Positions 17,230-25,649 of a stretch of DNA of 64,000 bases are shown here, piece by piece. The notes under the pieces were generated by a model. That model saw nothing but the letters and a program-made list of their open reading frames with translations, did not search any database and had not been told where the DNA came from. The DNA is from Niveispirillum sp943370215. Lineage in GTDB: Bacteria > Pseudomonadota > Alphaproteobacteria > Azospirillales > Azospirillaceae. The stretch's first letter is position 1; every line of letters begins with the position of its first letter. Location: positions 1-64,000 of the forward strand of contig CALRQC020000028.1 in the NCBI GenBank assembly GCA_943370215.1, written 5' to 3'. The translations under genes and the position numbers were made by a program.

Positions 17230-17868
17230 TCAGCCTGCCTTCTTCATCTTGTCCAGCACAGCAATGACGCTGGGCAGAATATTGCGCACGATCACCGCCA
17301 CACCTTCCTGTGTCGGGTGCATCCCGTCTTCCTGGTTCAGTTTCGGGTCCATCGCCACCCCTTCCAGGAAGAAGGGATAGAGCGGCACATCATGCTGTTT
17401 GGCCAGTTCGGGATAAATGGCATCGAAGCGGCGGGCGTAATCCGCCCCCAGATTGCGCGGCGCCATCATGCCGGCCAGCAGGGCGGGCACGCCGCGTTGT
17501 TTCAGCTTGGCCAGGATCTTGTCCAGGTTTTCCCGCGTGGCGGCGGGGTCGATGCCACGCAAACCATCATTGGCCCCCAGTTCCACGATCACCAGATCGG
17601 GCTTGTCCGCCAGCAGCCAATCCAGCCGGGCCAGCCCGCCGGCCGTGGTCTCGCCCGACACGCCGGTGGCGGGGGCCACCACATGATAGCCCTTATCCTT
17701 CAAGGCCTTTTCCAACTGACTGGTGAAGGCGGCCTCACGCGGCAGCTTGTACCCGGCGGAAAGGCTGTCCCCCAGCACGATGATCTTGGTGGGGGCGGCC
17801 TGTTGCGCCGGAGCCGGGGGCGCTAGCGCGAACAGAATGAACAGCAGCAGCCCGAAGACGGCAATCAT
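17230..17868 (-). CDS. tesA: TesA-like SGNH/GDSL arylesterase or lysophospholipase
   Basis: 212 residues from the ATG at 17868. A signal peptide (FGLLLFILFALAPPAPA) precedes the SGNH blocks: GDSLSAGY (catalytic Ser), the Gly block SGETTAGGLARL, GANDGLRG (Asn) and DGMHPTQEGV (Asp and His). It is periplasmic and hydrolyses acyl-ester or acyl-CoA bonds. Divergent from a YbbA/YbbP-type ABC system, as tesA-ybbAP in Escherichia coli. Confidence 0.93.
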   Translation of the reverse strand: MIAVFGLLLFILFALAPPAPAQQAAPTKIIVLGDSLSAGYKLPREAAFTSQLEKALKDKGYHVVAPATGVSGETTAGGLARLDWLLADKPDLVIVELGANDGLRGIDPAATRENLDKILAKLKQRGVPALLAGMMAPRNLGADYARRFDAIYPELAKQHDVPLYPFFLEGVAMDPKLNQEDGMHPTQEGVAVIVRNILPSVIAVLDKMKKAG

Positions 17869-17883
17869 CCGGTTGAATAAACC

Positions 17884-18030
17884 CCAGGGGCATGAACCAT
17901 GCCCCTGGAAGGCCGGCGACTGCCGGCCCGCGCCCGCGTGGGCGCGCAAGCCAAGCCGCCGGATGGCGGCGCCCGGCGCTTGAGGGAGCATCGAAAAACC
18001 AAGAGCCATCATTGGTGGCTCTTGGTTTTT
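17884..18030 (-). repeat. Multi-hairpin intergenic repeat, copy C (147 bp, reverse)
   Basis: CCAGGGGCATG/CATGCCCCTGG (17884-17908); GGCCGGC/GCCGGCC (17911-17928); CGCGCCC/GGGCGCG (17929-17946), a pair-preserving variant of the palindrome in copies A, B and D; GCCGCC/GGCGGC (17955-17970); AAAAACCAAGAGCCA/TGGCTCTTGGTTTTT, a perfect 15-bp stem (17994-18030). Lies between divergent tesA and ybbA, so it is transcribed only if it sits within a 5' leader. Confidence 0.9.
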
Positions 18031-18082
18031 CACACCCTGAGAGCCATATCGCATCACACTATCCAACACGCGGGATTCCCTC

Positions 18083-18792
<710 letters not shown>

Positions 18793-18796
<4 letters not shown>

Positions 18797-21396
18797 GCGT
18801 GACAACCCTGCCCGGCCAGGCAACGGGCGGTCGTCCTGCCGCCGGACCGCTGGGCCAGCTTGCCATGGCGCTGCGCATTGCCCGGCGGGAGTTGCGCGGC
18901 GGCCTGTCCGGCTTTCGCATCTTCATCGCCTGTCTGGCCATCGGCGTGGCGGCGATTGCCGCCGTGCAGTCCATTTCCGCCGGCATCACCGACAGTTTGC
19001 AAAGCGATGGCCGCGCCATCCTGGGCGGCGATGTTTCGGCCCGCATCCTCTATCGAGAGGCCTCACCCGAACAGTTGCGCTGGCTGGCCGAGCGGGGGGA
19101 GGTGCTGACCAGTGCCGAGATGCGGGCCATGGCGCGCGACCCCGCCGATAGCGGGCAAAGCGCGCTGGTGGAGCTGAAATCCGTCGGCCCGGCCTATCCG
19201 CTCTATGGGCAATTCCAGATTCAGGGGCCGGATGGTCAGCCGCAGGTGGTGGATGTGCAATCCCTGCTGGCCGCCCGCGATGGCAGCTTCGGCGCGGTGA
19301 TTGAGGATACGCTGGCCACCCGGCTGGACCTGAAGACCGGTGCCAAGGTGGCGGTCGGTGAATTGACGCTGGAGGTGCGGGGCGTCATCGCCGCCGAACC
19401 GGACAAGGCGGGATCGGGCAGCTTCTCCCTGGGCCCCCGGATGATGGTGTCGGAAGCGGCGCTGAAACAGACAGGCCTGATCCAGCAAGGCAGCCTGATC
19501 ACTTGGTCCTATCAGGTGAAACTGAACAATGGCGTGACGGTGGATCAGTTCCGCGATCAGGCCAAGGCAGAGATGGCGGACGCCAACTGGCGCCTGCGTG
19601 ATTACACCAACGCCGCCCCCGGCCTGACCCGTTTCATCGACCGGCTGGCCCTGTTCCTGACCCTGGTGGGGCTGACGGCCCTGCTGGTCGGCGGGGTGGG
19701 CGTGGGCAATGCCGTGCGCGCCTACATGGATACCAAGTCCGCCACCATCGCCACGCTGAAATGTCTGGGCGCGCCGGGCGCGCTGATCTTCCAGGTCTAT
19801 CTGATCCAGATATTGGTCCTGGCATCGGTCGGTATCGTCCTCGGCCTGATCGTGGGGGCCATAGTGCCCTTGTTGACAGGCCACGCCCTGGCGGGGTTGC
19901 TGCCCATCACCGCCCGCATCGGGCTGTATCCGGGGGCGCTCGCCATTGCGGCGGGCTTTGGTTATCTGACGGCCCTCTGCTTCTCGCTCTGGCCCTTGGG
20001 CCGGGCGCGGCAGGTGCCGGCGGTGGCCCTGTTCCGCGATCTGGTGCAAAAGGCCCATGGCCGTCCGGGTGCGGCCTATCTGGCCGGTATTGCCCTGTCC
20101 GGGCTGGCGCTGGCCGGGCTGGCCGTGGGGACGGCGCGGGAACAATTATTCGCCGCCGGCTTCGTTGCCGGTTCCCTGCTGGTGCTGGCAGCCTTCTGGG
20201 GGGCCGGCTGGTTGATCACGCGCGGGGCGCGGGCGCTGGGCCGGCCCAAGCGCCCGGTGCTGCGGCTGGCGCTGACCAATATCCACCGGCCCGGCAACCC
20301 CACCAGTGCGGTGGTGCTGTCGCTGGGGCTGGGCCTGACCGTGCTGGTGGCCATCGCCCTGATCGAAGGCAATTTCCGGCGCGAGGTGCAGGAGAAATTG
20401 CCCGTCGACGCGCCGTCCTTCTTCTTTGTCGATATCCAGGGCGATCAGGCGGACACCTTCCGCCAGACCGTGCTGTCGGTGCCCGGCGCCCATGACCTGA
20501 ACATGGTGCCCAACCTGCGCGGCCGCATTGTTGCCGTGAATGGGGTGGAAGCCGAACAGGCGGTGAAGGACAAGGCCAATGCCTGGGTACTGAATGGCGA
20601 CCGGGGTGTCACCTATCAGGCGGCAGCGCCCAAGGATGACATGGTTCTGGCCGGCCAATGGTGGCCGGCGGATTACCAGGGGCCGCCCAAGCTGGCCATC
20701 TACAAGGATATCGCCACCACCTTCGGCATCGGCCCCGGCGACCGGATGACCCTGAACATCCTGGGCCGCGATATTGAGGGCGAAGTGGCCGTGGTGCGGG
20801 AGATTGACTGGGAAAGCATCGGCATCAATTTCACCCTGATCTTCTCCCCCGGTGTGCTGGAGGCCGCCCCGCAGACCTATCTGGCCACCATCAAGGCCGA
20901 TCCGGCCTCAGAAGCCACCATCCAGCGGGAGGTGGCGCGGCGCTTCAGCAATATCAGTGCGGTACGGGTGAAGGATGCGCTGGAAACCATTTCCGGCATC
21001 CTGGGTAATGTCGGCGTGGCGGTGCGGCTGACGGCGGCGGTGACGCTGGTGGCCGGCACGCTGGTGCTGGCCGGGGCCATCGCCGCCGGGCACCGCCGCC
21101 GTGTCTATGATGCGGTGGTGTTGAAGGTGCTGGGGGCCACGCGCGGCACGGTGCTGCGCGCCTTCCTGCTGGAATATGGCTTGCTGGGGCTGGTGACATC
21201 GGCCTTTGCCGGGCTGCTGGGCACGCTGGTGGCCTGGGCGGTGCTGACCAAAGTCATGGATTTCGGTTTCACCTTCCTGCCGCAGTCGGTGTTGTTCACC
21301 ACCGTGCTTTGTACCGGCATCACCCTTACGTTGGGCTTTATCGGTACTTGGCGGGCGTTGAGCCAACCGGCGGCACCTTTGCTACGCAATGACTGA
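18793..21396 (+). CDS. ybbP: ABC transporter permease, YbbP/FtsX type
   Basis: 867 residues. N-terminal membrane helix after LRGGLSGFRIFIACLAIGV, a large periplasmic MacB-like part, then FtsX membrane blocks: three helices about 280-400, further helices 420-480, a second periplasmic part, and a final FtsX domain ending in GTWRALSQPAAPLLRND. This duplicated FtsX layout is that of YbbP. Predicted to act with YbbA and the divergently encoded esterase in envelope lipid or lipoprotein handling; the substrate is unproven. Confidence 0.94.
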
Positions 21397-21530
21397 GGCG
21401 ACCTGTTTTTTCTTGTTTTAATCTTCCTTCCCCATGATGCTGTTGCGGTGGTATCTTGAAAAGAAATGCCACCCACAACCGTCATGTTGAATGTTGATAA
21501 AATAAACCTATCAATAAGCGGGGTTCGGGG

Positions 21531-21959
21531 ATGGAAACGGTGGACGAGGCGCTGAACGCCAAGTTGATTGCCTGCTGGCAGGCAGCGCTGAATACCGACG
21601 ACCCGGAGGAAAGTCAGCGCTGGGTGGATATGGCCGAATGGTTGAGCCATCGCGGTGACAATCCGCTGCCGCCCCCGCCTGAAGCCACCAACAGTCGTCG
21701 CCGGGAGAATGATGAACGCCGCCGCTTTCCCCGCGTGCCGGTGCGCAGCCCCGCCTTGCTGGCCCTGAAAGGCAGGGTGCTGCGGGGGGAAACGGCAAAT
21801 CTTTCCCGCAGTGGCGCCTGTTTCGTCTTTGCTGATCAAAATGATCTGGGAGAGGGGGAGGCGGGCAGCTTCACCGTGCAAGGCTGGCTGGAAGACCGCC
21901 CGGCCCTGGTGGTTGCCGTCGAACCGGGAATGCTGCGCCTGCGGTTTGCGGATCGCTGA
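21531..21959 (+). CDS. PilZ-domain protein, predicted c-di-GMP binder
   Basis: 142 residues. A short helical N-terminal part is followed by a PilZ domain: the arginine-rich c-di-GMP motif (RRRFPRVPVR) and the NLSRSGACF motif (D/NxSxxG) about 30 residues later. The gene stands alone between ybbP and an acyl-CoA dehydrogenase gene; its target system is not evident. The 134-bp upstream spacer is AT-rich. Confidence 0.85.
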   Translation: METVDEALNAKLIACWQAALNTDDPEESQRWVDMAEWLSHRGDNPLPPPPEATNSRRRENDERRRFPRVPVRSPALLALKGRVLRGETANLSRSGACFVFADQNDLGEGEAGSFTVQGWLEDRPALVVAVEPGMLRLRFADR

Positions 21960-22025
21960 GGTCGTTCGCCCCCTTTCCCCGCCGCCGCCCTTGGTTCATC
22001 CTGCGGATAAACAAGGGGAATGCCG

Positions 22026-23744
22026 ATGACCAGCGACAGCGATTATCCGCGCACGGCGCGCGGCAGCAACCTGTTCGACAGTGACACCAACCTGATCCGG
22101 CTGCTGGAACGCCGCAGCCCGCATGTGTTGGAAGCACATGAGGGGCGGTTGTCGGAATTCGGCGCCTGGGCCGGCGGGCCGCTGGATGAACAGGCCGAAT
22201 ATACCGACCGATTCGCCCCGCCCCGGCTGGATGCCTATGATATTGACGGCAACCGCCGGTCCCGTGTCATCCTGAACCCCGATTACCGCGCCTGCCATGC
22301 CGAGGCCTATCGCAGGGGGGCCGTGGGGCTGGCCTATCAGCCGGAAGGGTTGGGCCCGACGGGGGCGCCATCGCACATTGCCTGTTTCACCATGGGCTAT
22401 ATGCTTTCCCAGGCCGATATCTCCATCCATTGCCCGGTCACCATGACAGGCGCCGTGGCCTATGTATTGGACCAACTGGCCCCGCCCGCGGTGCGGGGAC
22501 GTTACCTGCCGGAACTGGTGCGGATGGATGGCAACGCCCTGTCGGGCGGCACCTGGGCCACTGAATTACACGGCGGATCCGATGTGGGGGCCAGCACCAC
22601 GCGGGCTGAGGCGCGTAACGATGGTTTCCGCCTGCATGGCATCAAATGGTTCACCAGCAATGCCGGTTCCGGCCTGGCGCTAGCCACGGCCCGACCGGAG
22701 GGCGCGGAGCCGGGCGGGCGCGGGCTGGGCTGCTATCTGGTGCCCAGCCATCTGGACGATGGCACGCCCAACCATTACCGCACCCGCCGCCTGAAGGAAA
22801 AGGCGGGCACGCGCGGGCTGGCCACAGCCGAACTGGACCTGGAGGGCGCCTTTGCCCTGGAAGTGGCGGCCCCGCCCGATGGGTTGAAGGTGATGATGGC
22901 CGCCCTGGAATATAGCCGCATCCATAACGCTGTCGGGTCCGCCGGGCTGTTGCGCCGGGCCTTTCTGGAATCCGCCGGCTGGGCCGGGCACCGCACCGCC
23001 TTTGGCCAGACGCTGCGCCATTACCCGATGGTGCAGGACCAGTTGCTGGATATGCAGATGGAGCTGGAGGCGGCCACCGTGCTGTCCTTCGAGTCGGTCT
23101 TTGCCTTCGATGCCCATCTGGCCGATCCCGACCAGGGCGATGACTGGCTGCGGCTGGTGACGGCGCTGGCCAAATACCGCACGGCGGAACAGGCAGTGAC
23201 GGCCTGCCGGCAGGCGGTGGAGATGGTGGGCGGCAATGGCTATACTGACGAAATGCCGACATCGCGTTTCTACCGCGATTGTCTGGTCGTGTCGGTCTGG
23301 GAAGGACCGGCCAATATCCAAGCCTTGGAACTGCTGCGGCTGGTGGCGGGCAAGCGGGCCGGCGACCAGATCTTCCTGGCCCGCATGGGTGCCATCCTGG
23401 CCGATCTGCCCAGCCCCAACCGTGAACCCGCCGCCGATGATGTGACCGCCATTCTGGAAGGGGCGCTGGAGGAATGCCGCGCGGCACTGGCCTTCCTGCG
23501 CCGCAATCCCGGCCAGGGGCCACGCCATGGGCGGCGTCTGTTGTCGCTGCTGGCCGATACCGCCGCCGCCGCCCTGCTGTGCGAGGAGGCGGTGGCCGAC
23601 CTGGCCCTGGGCGACCGGCGCAAATGGCTGGTGGCCTGCCGTTTCGTGCGCAAGGTGCTGGGCAAGGCCGACCCGATCAGCGCCGATATCGACCCCGCCA
23701 ATGCTGAATTCGACGCCGTTCTGGCCTATGATCCGGTGGATTGA
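22026..23744 (+). CDS. AidB-like acyl-CoA dehydrogenase family flavoprotein
   Basis: 572 residues from ATG 22026, chosen over ATG 22020 because AAGGGGA lies 6 bases upstream of it and would abut 22020. FAD-binding acyl-CoA dehydrogenase fold with SIHCPVTMTGAVAYVL, GGTWATELHGGSDVG, AVEMVGGNGYTDEMPTSRFYRDC and a C-terminal extension, together characteristic of AidB (alkylation response) rather than short beta-oxidation enzymes. No ada or alkB gene is nearby, so a DNA-protection role is only inferred. Confidence 0.9.
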   Translation: MTSDSDYPRTARGSNLFDSDTNLIRLLERRSPHVLEAHEGRLSEFGAWAGGPLDEQAEYTDRFAPPRLDAYDIDGNRRSRVILNPDYRACHAEAYRRGAVGLAYQPEGLGPTGAPSHIACFTMGYMLSQADISIHCPVTMTGAVAYVLDQLAPPAVRGRYLPELVRMDGNALSGGTWATELHGGSDVGASTTRAEARNDGFRLHGIKWFTSNAGSGLALATARPEGAEPGGRGLGCYLVPSHLDDGTPNHYRTRRLKEKAGTRGLATAELDLEGAFALEVAAPPDGLKVMMAALEYSRIHNAVGSAGLLRRAFLESAGWAGHRTAFGQTLRHYPMVQDQLLDMQMELEAATVLSFESVFAFDAHLADPDQGDDWLRLVTALAKYRTAEQAVTACRQAVEMVGGNGYTDEMPTSRFYRDCLVVSVWEGPANIQALELLRLVAGKRAGDQIFLARMGAILADLPSPNREPAADDVTAILEGALEECRAALAFLRRNPGQGPRHGRRLLSLLADTAAAALLCEEAVADLALGDRRKWLVACRFVRKVLGKADPISADIDPANAEFDAVLAYDPVD

Positions 23745-23785
23745 TGCCAACCGGTCGAAAGCCTGACCTTTGACCGATATGATGG

Positions 23786-23870
23786 CACCGACCGGCGACC
23801 CGGCGCTCGTGCGTCGCAAGCCAAAGGTGCCTCATGCGCCCGCCCGGCGCATGAGGGGGACGGGTATAGC
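23786..23870 (-). repeat. Possible degenerate copy of the multi-hairpin repeat
   Basis: Contains AAGCCAA and CCCGGCGCatGAGGG, matching the conserved linkers of reverse copies B and C, and a perfect 11-bp stem CCTCATGCGCC/GGCGCATGAGG (23830-23856). The palindrome and outer stems are not recognisable. Its assignment to the family is tentative. Confidence 0.4.
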
Positions 23871-23999
23871 GACCAACAGGAACGGCATGGCTGTTTCCAC
23901 ATCCTTTTTCGTTGCCGAACCCCCTCCCCTTCGCCGAAACTTTCGTCCATATGTTGGCGGAACCATTTGCCGCTGACCGTTTTCTTTCGGAGCCGACCC

Positions 24000-24458
24000 A
24001 TGCCATCCCGCCTCGAACAGCTCTGTGTCCAGAAGGGCCTGAAGATGACCGAACAGCGCCGCGTCATCAGTCGCGTCCTGTCCGACAGCCAGGACCACCC
24101 GGATGTGGAGCAGGTCTATCGGCGGGCCATTGAGATCGATCCGCATATCTCCATCGCCACCGTCTATCGCACCATGCGCCTGTTTGAAGAGGCCAACGTG
24201 ATCGAACGGCTGGATTTCGGCGATGGCCGCGCCCGGTATGAAGAGGCGCGCGATGAACACCACCACCATCTGATCGATGTGCAAAGCGGTGAAGTGGTGG
24301 AGTTCTCCAACGAGGATCTGGAAGTCATCAAGGAGAAGATCGCCGATGAGCTGGGCTATAAGCTGATCGGCCACCGGTTGGAACTGTACGGTGTTCGCAA
24401 GGATCGTCAGATCTCCCAGCCCCAGGCCGGTGGTCTGGCCGCTGCAAAGAAGATGTGA
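24000..24458 (+). CDS. fur: Fur-family metal-dependent transcription regulator
   Basis: 152 residues from ATG 24000, with CGGAG about 8 bases upstream. Winged helix with KMTEQRRVISRVL and ISIATVYRTMRLFEEA; the dimer domain carries the metal-binding run EHHHHLIDVQSGEVVEF and HRLELYGV. The Cys-X-X-Cys zinc pairs of enterobacterial Fur are absent, as in alphaproteobacterial Fur/Mur. It could respond to iron or manganese. Followed after 3 bp by a small cotranscribed gene. Confidence 0.93.
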   Translation: MPSRLEQLCVQKGLKMTEQRRVISRVLSDSQDHPDVEQVYRRAIEIDPHISIATVYRTMRLFEEANVIERLDFGDGRARYEEARDEHHHHLIDVQSGEVVEFSNEDLEVIKEKIADELGYKLIGHRLELYGVRKDRQISQPQAGGLAAAKKM

Positions 24459-24461
24459 TCC

Positions 24462-24686
24462 ATGCGCCGCTGCGGCACAGGCAATCGTGAGAGCACGGGC
24501 GGCGATGGCGATTGCTGCCGTCCCGCCGTGACCCGCGCCTATCGGGAGATGCGCGCCAGTGGCGCGCCGGAGCCTTATTGCCTGGACGCCGCAACGGCGG
24601 TTTATCGCTGGTACCATCCGGAAAGCACGGAACCGGATGCCGTCGGTATCGTCTCCTTCTGGATCGCCGACGGCCGCCGTCATTGA
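24462..24686 (+). CDS. Small protein of unknown function downstream of fur
   Basis: 74 residues starting three bases after the fur stop, hence probably in the same transcript. The core VTRAYREMRASGAPEPYCLDAA (shown in part) followed by AVYRWYHPES looks like a conserved helical unit rather than a chance frame; three cysteines lie in the first 50 residues (CGTG, CC, YCLD). No family name recognised. Iron-related function would be guesswork. Confidence 0.65.
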   Translation: MRRCGTGNRESTGGDGDCCRPAVTRAYREMRASGAPEPYCLDAATAVYRWYHPESTEPDAVGIVSFWIADGRRH

Positions 24687-24807
24687 TCAATAACGATCAA
24701 TGACGGTTGATATTGCCTCTGCATTTCTGCTTTTCAGCAAATAAAACCCCACCCACCCTTTGGGCAGGCAATCGGCGAGCGACAGGCGCTCTGCCGGAAA
24801 TTACCTA

Positions 24808-25074
24808 TCAGCAGTTGCCAACAACCGGGCTGTTGCCAAGGTCTGCAAAGGTCGGATGGGCCGAAACGGGGCGGGGGGCAGACCGGGCCGCCGCGCGGGC
24901 CGCATCATCAGCCGCCAAGGCCGCCAGGGCCAAAAACTCTGCCAAATCCTTCATTTGGCTGCGCTTCGCGTCAATCACCAAGCTTTCCAGGCAGCGCTTG
25001 ATGGCGATCGCCACCTCCTGTTCACGATTGCTGGTGCTGTTATCCGCGTTCAGCATCGAGTTTGCATAAGTCAT
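24808..25074 (-). CDS. Small alpha-helical protein of unknown function
   Basis: 88 residues from ATG 25074, with GGGGGA five bases upstream. The middle is helical (REQEVAIAIKRCLESLVIDA, then MKDLAEFLALAALAADDA), followed by an Ala/Arg-rich tail. Composition and the Shine-Dalgarno support a real gene, but no family is recognised. A perfect 16-bp AT-rich palindrome lies 60 bp upstream (25134-25149). Divergent from dnaK. Confidence 0.6.
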   Translation of the reverse strand: MTYANSMLNADNSTSNREQEVAIAIKRCLESLVIDAKRSQMKDLAEFLALAALAADDAARAAARSAPRPVSAHPTFADLGNSPVVGNC

Positions 25075-25133
25075 ATGAGTCCCCCCGGCCATCGCCTAGC
25101 CATGTCGATTACCTCACTAAGACGACTTTACAT

Positions 25134-25149
25134 AAAATCGATCGATTTT
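25134..25149. promoter_or_regulatory. Perfect 16-bp AT-rich palindrome, possible operator
   Basis: AAAATCGATCGATTTT, self-complementary over its full length, 60 bp before the start of the minus-strand small gene. The symmetry suits a dimeric regulator; none is identified. Confidence 0.4.
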
Positions 25150-25463
25150 GATAGCTGTAAACGTATTAATATTTCGTTTTACAGGTCTTCAGAGTAACAC
25201 CTGCTTTAACGCCATGCAAACAAACCCTGGTTGAATTGCGAGACAGGTAGCTTCTCGCCTTAGGATTTATTAGCCTCACTTGACCGGAAGATGCTGTCCG
25301 TAGAGAAAATATGCCGGTTTCATCTGTATGCATCTAAGATTGTTTATCAATCGTACGCATACTATTTTATAGTAACGTTTCAGTCCTATGACGCTGACCA
25401 GTACGACTCAGGTGACCCCAGCGGCGTCAGAGCAGGAGCAGGCCAGGAAACACCAAACTCCCC

Positions 25464-25486
25464 CCAAGCTGCCAGTTGCAGCTTGG
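25464..25486. promoter_or_regulatory. Inverted repeat upstream of dnaK
   Basis: CCAAGCTGC and GCAGCTTGG form a perfect 9-bp stem around CAGTT. It lies upstream of the proposed RpoH promoter, so it could be an operator or be transcribed from another upstream start. It does not match the CIRCE consensus. Confidence 0.45.
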
Positions 25487-25533
25487 CCGACAGGTGCCTA
25501 TATCTGCTTTGCGCCAGGGTCCGATCATGGACC

Positions 25534-25565
25534 CTTGGGGTTTGGCCGGGTACGGCCATATATGG
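25534..25565 (+). promoter_or_regulatory. Candidate RpoH (sigma-32) promoter of dnaKJ
   Basis: CTTG at 25534-25537, an 18-base spacer, then CCATATATGG at 25556-25565. Alphaproteobacterial RpoH promoters typically have CTTG and a C-rich/AT -10 element 17-18 bases apart. The start point would be about 25570, about 80 bases before dnaK. A similar arrangement precedes hslV. Confidence 0.5.
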
Positions 25566-25649
25566 ATGCAGCAAAACCCATGGGGATCGCCCCTGCGGTG
25601 CCGGAACAGAATCGGGCCGCGGGCGTTCTGCCGGAAACGAGAGGTCGTC

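Larger units (their letters stand above)
25075..25649. other. 575-bp regulatory stretch between a small gene and dnaK
   Basis: Gene-free. The first 300 bases are AT-rich and carry the palindrome AAAATCGATCGATTTT (25134-25149). Further on are the inverted repeat 25464-25486, a 7-bp hairpin AGGGTCC/GGACCCT about 25517-25535 and the candidate RpoH promoter at 25534-25565. The dnaK leader would be about 80 bases. Confidence 0.6.
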
